A stretch of 47,648 nucleotides of DNA from Actinomycetota bacterium (GTDB lineage Bacteria > Actinomycetota > Geothermincolia > Fen-727 > Anoxymicrobiaceae). Positions 43,541 to 47,648 of this stretch are shown here, piece after piece. The translations under genes were made by a program, and so were the position numbers. The DNA is taken from assembly GCA_016927325.1 (NCBI GenBank), contig JAFGMY010000102.1, positions 1 through 47,648 of the forward strand, given 5' to 3'. Numbering within the stretch: position 1 is the first letter of the stretch; each line of letters opens with the position of its first letter. Under the pieces are notes generated by a model. That model ran no database searches. It was not told the DNA's origin and saw only the letters and a list, made by a program, of their open reading frames with translations.

Positions 43541-43741
43541 TCTTCGAATTCACGATTCACGGCACGGCAACGTGTACAGGACCCTTGAAGGGTGAGAGTA
43601 CCGATTCGGAACACAGGGACGGATCAGCCTGCAGTAGTGATGAAGGCTCTATAATGGCATTGGCTCGAAGGGAAAGGAACTGATCCATTATTTCAGTTCT
43701 TTTAAAGATTCAAGTCAGGCTAATCAGCCGCATTGGAGATA

Positions 43742-45745
43742 TCAATCGCAATCGGTTGTTTTTGATAAGATACCACGTATACTGCCAATCATTTCATTGA
43801 AGGCGTGCTTGAGGCCCTGGAACTCTTCACCTGTTTTGACCGGAATCTCGATATCCAGATCTCCCTCCATGACCTGCTCCACAGCAGCGGCGAGTTCATT
43901 AAGGGGATTGGTAATTCTTCTGCGTATGAGGAGGCTCAGAATAAAAAATGAGATTAATACCAATACAACAAACGTTATTGCCATTGTTATTCCGACAAAT
44001 AGAAGCGTATTTTTATATTCTTTATCATAATAATCATTTAGCGACTTCAATTCCTCATGCATTGGCTTGAAATCAAAATTCCACAGCTCCGCCTTGATTG
44101 GCCCTATTTCCATATCGAAGAGATATGAGGCAACAAGGTATTCCCCGCTGAGCCCCAGCTCGGGAAGTCCATTCTCAAAGAGAGCGTAGGTGTTTTTCTC
44201 GTCAATCCGTCCGGAATAAGAATCGTTGTCTCCTTCTTCGATCTCCAGGAGTCTGCCCAGAACTTGAGGCATATTGTCGTAGATAAGGCTTATATCGCTT
44301 GAGACTGCGATCATCGGCTCAGAAACCCTGAGAGCTGGATTTGGTGGTGATACGCTGAAAGCCAGATCCAATCCATACAATCCCGTTTCGATCAAGAATT
44401 CATATATATCGTTTTGCACCTCTTTGGAAGGAGGTATCGTATTTGAGGCCCGAGCTTGAATATCTTCCTGTATAAACGTTTGGAAATCCTCCGTTGTGTC
44501 GGGTAACATATCTTTGGCATACATAATCTTGATAGTCACTTCTCCAAAATAATTATGGCCGGTGCTCAGCATCTCCGCTTCAGTTCTGATAATCCTTTCC
44601 TTGCTTTTATCAATTAACCGCTCTTGAGAGCGCAGGAAGAAAATAAAACTGAAGGCGCTCGATGCTGCATAGACGAGTGCAATTAGGATTGTTGTGTATA
44701 CAAGCACCATCGATTTGGAAGAGCGAGACTTTCTCTTGTTGCTACCCCGGTTTTCAAAGGATTCTTTCTTCCCTGATTCCTGGCCTGTCGACTTCATGAG
44801 GAGTGCATTCAGACTCTGGAGCATTTCATTGAAAGCGATTTTAAGTCCCTCGAATTCTTCTCCACTTCTAATGGGGACTTTGATATCCAGGTCCCCATCC
44901 ATGACTTCTTCCGCCACATCAGACAGCTCGTCTATGGGTTTGGTAATTCTCCTCTTGATCAGCAGGCTCAAGACCAGGAAAGTTATTATCAGTACGAAAA
45001 TTATTGAACCTCCGACAACCGCCGCAAGCGCCAGGTTTGTGTTTCTCTTCTCTTCATCATAGTAGGCGTCAATAGCGGCGAGCTCACCGCTCATGGGCTT
45101 GAATTCAAAACTCCACAAGGTCGATCCGCCTGTTGTTACGTCATCCCTGCCCGAGGTTACAAGGTATTCGTCTTCCATCCCGAATTGAGGAATTCCCTCC
45201 TCGAACAACTTGTATGTATCACCATTTTCTATCATCGCCGAGAGGTCTTCCGGCAAATCTTGGTAGATATACTGATCGTTGTTGGAGAATAGGACGACAG
45301 CTTTCTCGGCGCTGGAATCGGCGGAGGGTGGCGCGGCTTTCACAATTGCCTCCAATCCGAAGAAACCCGCTCCAACAGCTATTTTCAATATATCGTCAAC
45401 CGCCACTTGAAGGGAGGATAAATTGCCTGTCGAAGCCCCTTTCTCGATTTCCTGTTGAACAGCTTCCCGGCCGGGCACAGAAACTCCGGCGATTTCCAGA
45501 AGATCGTTAATAGTCCTGGCCATGAAAATATGGCTTGAAGCTATCATCCTCGCTTCGGATTCTATTAACTTATCTTTGCTGTTATCGATAAGACGGTTTT
45601 GCGAGCGGTTGTAAAGATAGAGGCTCAATATTCCAGAAACCAGCATTACAACTACAACAAGCGCTGTTATCTGGAATACGATTAATGACCTTCCACTCTT
45701 ATATAAGTTACCACTGCTGACTTTGTATTTGCCTTTTTTCTTCAT
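43742..45745 (-). CDS. Tandemly duplicated sensor-HAMP membrane protein with no output domain
   Basis: This 667-residue protein is built from two copies of one module. Copy 1 has TM at about 21-45, a periplasmic sensor-like region to 238, TM at about 239-263 and a HAMP at 264-312 (RRITKPIDELSDVAEEVMDGDLDIKVPIRSGEEFEGL). After a Lys/Ser-rich linker, copy 2 has TM at about 346-371, a sensor to 580, TM at 582-607 and a HAMP at 608-656. Matching blocks include RSQNRLIDNSKDKLI / RSQERLIDKSKERII and LWSFEFKPM / LWNFDFKPM. Nothing follows the second HAMP, so there is no methyl-accepting, kinase or cyclase part. It may regulate another membrane receptor by HAMP pairing. Confidence 0.88.
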   Translation of the reverse strand: MKKKGKYKVSSGNLYKSGRSLIVFQITALVVVVMLVSGILSLYLYNRSQNRLIDNSKDKLIESEARMIASSHIFMARTINDLLEIAGVSVPGREAVQQEIEKGASTGNLSSLQVAVDDILKIAVGAGFFGLEAIVKAAPPSADSSAEKAVVLFSNNDQYIYQDLPEDLSAMIENGDTYKLFEEGIPQFGMEDEYLVTSGRDDVTTGGSTLWSFEFKPMSGELAAIDAYYDEEKRNTNLALAAVVGGSIIFVLIITFLVLSLLIKRRITKPIDELSDVAEEVMDGDLDIKVPIRSGEEFEGLKIAFNEMLQSLNALLMKSTGQESGKKESFENRGSNKRKSRSSKSMVLVYTTILIALVYAASSAFSFIFFLRSQERLIDKSKERIIRTEAEMLSTGHNYFGEVTIKIMYAKDMLPDTTEDFQTFIQEDIQARASNTIPPSKEVQNDIYEFLIETGLYGLDLAFSVSPPNPALRVSEPMIAVSSDISLIYDNMPQVLGRLLEIEEGDNDSYSGRIDEKNTYALFENGLPELGLSGEYLVASYLFDMEIGPIKAELWNFDFKPMHEELKSLNDYYDKEYKNTLLFVGITMAITFVVLVLISFFILSLLIRRRITNPLNELAAAVEQVMEGDLDIEIPVKTGEEFQGLKHAFNEMIGSIRGILSKTTDCD

Positions 45746-45867
45746 TTGGATTTCTCGCGAAGCTACTCAAAAGCTTAAAAACAAGAGATTGCCGTCTCTA
45801 CAATTGCCACAATTATACTACGGCTGGGCTATGCCCACAATCTTCTGTAAATTCCCAAAGCAGTTTA

Positions 45868-45888
45868 AGCCGTTTTGACTTAAACGGC
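45868..45888. repeat. Inverted repeat upstream of the IS256 fragment
   Basis: GCCGTTT at 45869-45875 pairs with AAACGGC at 45882-45888. It lies 50 bases before the transposase start and could belong to the IS left end. The exact IS terminus is not clear. Confidence 0.4.
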
Positions 45889-45938
45889 CATCATTCTCCA
45901 AGATAAGGTGACCAAACCATTTATCGAAAGGAGAAAAG

Positions 45939-46113
45939 ATGGCCAACAAAAAGAGTATGTCGTTAGAAGAGGCACTGCAAGTAATTCTTGCAGCGGAAAG
46001 TGACAATCCGTTCAGGCAGATGCTCCAGTGGATGGTACAGCAGGCTCTGGAACACGAGATGAGCGAGCACCTGGGGGCCCGGTCATACGAGCGAAGCGAT
46101 AAGCGGCTGGGGG
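45939..46113 (+). pseudogene. Truncated IS256-family (Mutator) transposase
   Basis: The first roughly 57 codons of an IS256-family transposase are intact: ESDNPFRQMLQWMVQQALEHEMSEHLGARSYERSDKRLG, a very conserved N-terminus normally followed by RNGY and about 350 more residues. The frame then leaves the family after about 46112 and stops at 46133. GGAG before ATG 45939 suggests the start is original. No catalytic DDE part is present. The break coincides with the remnant of an MNT gene on the other strand, so the element was cut by a deletion or rearrangement. Confidence 0.88.
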
Positions 46114-46366
46114 TTTTAAGGCATTTTTCATGACTGGATCTACTTTCATTCCAGGGAGGTCGCTTATGCAGTTCTCGAGTTCGATAAAAACGTAGAAGAC
46201 CTGGAACCTCGTCGAAATCAACGAGTATGTCAACGTCGCCCGCTTCGCCCGCTTCGTTCCTGACTACCGAACCGAATAATCCAGGGAAGTTTACATGATA
46301 GCTGCGAGTGATCTCGATTCTGTTTGCTTTCAGGATATCTTTGACTCCACCGGAGCTGAGTTTCTG
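46111..46366 (-). pseudogene. Decayed MNT-type nucleotidyltransferase (antitoxin-like)
   Basis: On the minus strand a frame from about 46366 reads SGGVKDILKANRIEITRSYHVNFPGLFGSVVRNEAGEAGDVDILVDFDEVPG, with GS and DVD, the signature of minimal nucleotidyltransferases (MNT). At about 46195-46205 the frame shifts, and the rest continues in another frame as FYVFIELENCISDLPGMKVDPVMKNALKP. The final residues are missing because the sequence joins the IS256 fragment. Functional MNT proteins pair with HEPN toxins, and none is found here. It is a dead gene. Confidence 0.82.
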
Positions 46367-46499
46367 TTTTCCGCACGAGAGGATATGTTCACCCCCTGTT
46401 CATTTCAATTTTTTACCCCTTCAGCCGCTCGTTGCTATTTATTTCGGTTTCACTGTACGATTATCCAGAAAGTGATTACATGCCTGAGAGTGAAGGTTA

Positions 46500-47279
46500 A
46501 TGAACGGTTCGGTTATCGATTTCTATTATTTTACCGGCACGGGAAATACTTTGCGTGTCGCCATGAAGATGGCGGAGACCTTCCGGAAGGCCGGAGTCGA
46601 GACAAATCTTTTGAGGCTCGAGAAAAGCGAAGCGGTTTCAATCAATCCCGATCACGTGATAGGGCTTGCGTTCCCGATTACGGTCCAGACCGCATCACCT
46701 TTCATCTGGAAATTTGTTCACGCGCTGCCAGCCGCACCGGGTACCGAGATCTTCATGGTAGACACGATGATGGCTTTTTCGGGCGCCGTCGTCGGGCCTC
46801 TCCGCCGGGTGCTCAGAGCCAAGAGTTACTCCACGATAGCGGCACGGGAGATAATTATGCCTAACAACTGGTATCCACGAAAAATCAACCGGCGCTGGAA
46901 CAATGCAGTGATTGCCAGGGGCATGCGTAAGGCGGAGAAGTATGCCGGGGATATCCTCTCGGGGGAAGCATGCTGGAGAAGGGTACCGGTACTATCGGAC
47001 GGTTTCTGCAAATTGATGTTGATGGACAGCATCTGGAAGGGACGGGCCGAGGTCGGAGCCAGTTTCCGGGTGGACCTCGAAAAGTGCAACAAGTGCCTGA
47101 TATGCGAAAAACTCTGCCCCGTGGAGAACATTAATATCGACAATGAAAAACCTTTCGATGACCGTTGTATCCAATGCATGAGATGCATAATGTTTTGCCC
47201 CGCCACAGCGATATCAAGGCCGGGGAAAGAGTTTGAACGCTACCGGGCCGTTGATCTGAAAGAGATAATTCATTCGTGA
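46500..47279 (+). CDS. EFR1-like flavodoxin/2x[4Fe-4S] ferredoxin fusion protein
   Basis: This 259-residue protein joins an N-terminal flavodoxin-like domain (YYFTGTGNTLRVAMKMAETF, FMN-phosphate loop; LAFPITVQTASPFIWKFVHALP) to a C-terminal ferredoxin with two CxxCxxCxxxCP motifs (CNKCLICEKLCP and CIQCMRCIMFCP). This is the EFR1 family architecture seen in anaerobes, thought to handle electron transfer for unknown partners. ATG 46500 follows AGTGAAGG. It is preceded by the mobile-element scar and has no linked neighbour. Confidence 0.9.
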   Translation: MNGSVIDFYYFTGTGNTLRVAMKMAETFRKAGVETNLLRLEKSEAVSINPDHVIGLAFPITVQTASPFIWKFVHALPAAPGTEIFMVDTMMAFSGAVVGPLRRVLRAKSYSTIAAREIIMPNNWYPRKINRRWNNAVIARGMRKAEKYAGDILSGEACWRRVPVLSDGFCKLMLMDSIWKGRAEVGASFRVDLEKCNKCLICEKLCPVENINIDNEKPFDDRCIQCMRCIMFCPATAISRPGKEFERYRAVDLKEIIHS

Positions 47280-47648
47280 ATGCTCTCGGAGAAGAATGAT
47301 TTGAGATGAAGGGGCAGGTCCACCATTATTTACAGGAACCTGCCATAAAATCAGATAGCTGTACCTGTCTGAATTTGAGCGAGTGTGGTTACCAGGTAAT
47401 CTGGAAGTAACAGGATGGGTCGTTCAGCTTGACACACGATGTTTGTTTTACATCTCCTTTTATGTCGAACATGTTTAAAATGCCGAGATAGACGCCCTCA
47501 CCATAAACACAATCATACCCGCAATCAGGAATATCCAGCACAATATTTCCTTCTCGCGCTGAGCGGTGGCCGGGTTTCTTTGGACAGCCCGTAGCGATTC
47601 TTAAGTGATAAACCGCTCACCAAACTGCCTCCGATATCCGAATAATAG
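47280..47648. other. Right-end region with no complete gene of confidence
   Basis: This stretch contains one short minus-strand frame (47389-47541, annotated separately) and otherwise only fragmented frames. An inverted repeat AGGCAGGT-like pair (GGCAGGT at 47314-47320 with ACCTGCC at 47338-47344) is a possible hairpin without a T-run. Confidence 0.35.
47389..47541 (-). CDS. Short V4R/ATC-hydrolase-like C-terminal fragment
   Basis: A 50-codon frame from GTG 47541 (preceded by AAGGA) reads LDIPDCGYDCVYGEGVYLGILNMF and ends TSCVKLNDPSCYFQITW before TAA at 47389. The 'C...GE.Y.Gil' and 'C...ND..C.F.i.W' pattern is that of the last part of 4-vinyl reductase-like or thiazoline hydrolase-like ligand-binding domains. 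The same frame has a TGA about 90 bases upstream, while another frame is open there, so this is either a tiny gene or the end of a frameshifted one that extends beyond the window. Confidence 0.4.
   Translation of the reverse strand: MLDIPDCGYDCVYGEGVYLGILNMFDIKGDVKQTSCVKLNDPSCYFQITW

Noticed and set aside
43371-43553. Small minus-strand frame over the 60-bp repeats
   Set aside because: The repeating peptide results from the DNA repeat; 60 is a multiple of three, so the frame stays open without implying a gene.

Overview
The window is about 47.6 kb of bacterial chromosome. It is moderately GC-rich, has many GTG and TTG starts behind clear AGGAGG-type ribosome sites, and holds about 36 genes on both strands. 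Two adjacent FadD15-like acyl-CoA synthetases, an SCP2 protein, a class E-like sortase with an LPYTG substrate, and large secreted proteins with YLAEGST repeats suggest a deep, probably anaerobic, actinobacterial lineage; this is inference. Ferredoxin, thioredoxin, NrdG-like radical SAM and flavodoxin/ferredoxin genes fit an anaerobe. The window looks like a core and accessory mix rather than a phage, plasmid or large island.

Layout. 1-1430: the end of an OB-fold-like membrane protein gene followed by an ABC-2 permease. 1464-5821 (minus): an Rrf2 regulator, then a sortase translationally coupled to its probable substrate, a 1067-residue wall protein of nine DUF11-type repeats. 5822-6660 is an 840-base gap without a gene. 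6661-8981: the type IV pilus motor PilB and a B-box/TM/pseudopilin-like protein. 9103-14195: a phosphorelay set (HPt protein, single-domain response regulator, 1339-residue hybrid kinase). 14547-15452: a type IV pilin-like protein with an enlarged C-terminus. 15644-19476: methyltransferase, small cysteine protein, unknown protein, tRNA-Arg, SCP2 protein, zinc-ribbon/DUF4097 protein. 19709-22522: a secreted subtilase with four YLAEGST repeats. 22591-25495: small DUF protein, ferredoxin, thioredoxin, NrdG-like radical SAM protein, DUF89 protein. 25655-29431: tandem acyl-CoA synthetases. 29589-31208: a second YLAEGST-repeat secreted protein with a clear terminator. 31621-33818: two receiver-domain proteins. 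33982-35821 (minus): two paralogous lipoproteins. 35876-40571: membrane alkaline-phosphatase-like protein, divergent lipid kinase, DedA protein. 40697-42933 (minus): a coupled NarL-type kinase/regulator pair. 43255-43540: tRNA-Gly followed by a perfect 60-bp tandem repeat and a decayed copy of the tRNA 3' end. 43742-45745 (minus): a protein built of two tandem sensor-HAMP modules with no output domain. 45939-46366: an IS256 transposase fragment fused to a decayed MNT nucleotidyltransferase. 46500-47279: an EFR1-like flavodoxin/ferredoxin. The right end has a short V4R-like fragment.

Themes. (1) Cell-surface construction: sortase and substrate, pilus parts, repeat proteins, lipoproteins. (2) Dense phosphorelay signalling made of separate HPt, REC, PAS and HAMP parts whose partners are not all present. 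(3) A redox group (ferredoxin, thioredoxin, radical SAM) preceded by an AT-rich repeated palindrome. I found no CRISPR array, no prophage and no obvious defence island. The least conventional items are the double sensor-HAMP protein, the tRNA-adjacent repeat scar, the shared YLAEGST repeat in two secreted proteins and the cysteine-patterned DUF11 repeats. Domain calls come from reading motifs by eye; none was confirmed by a database search.
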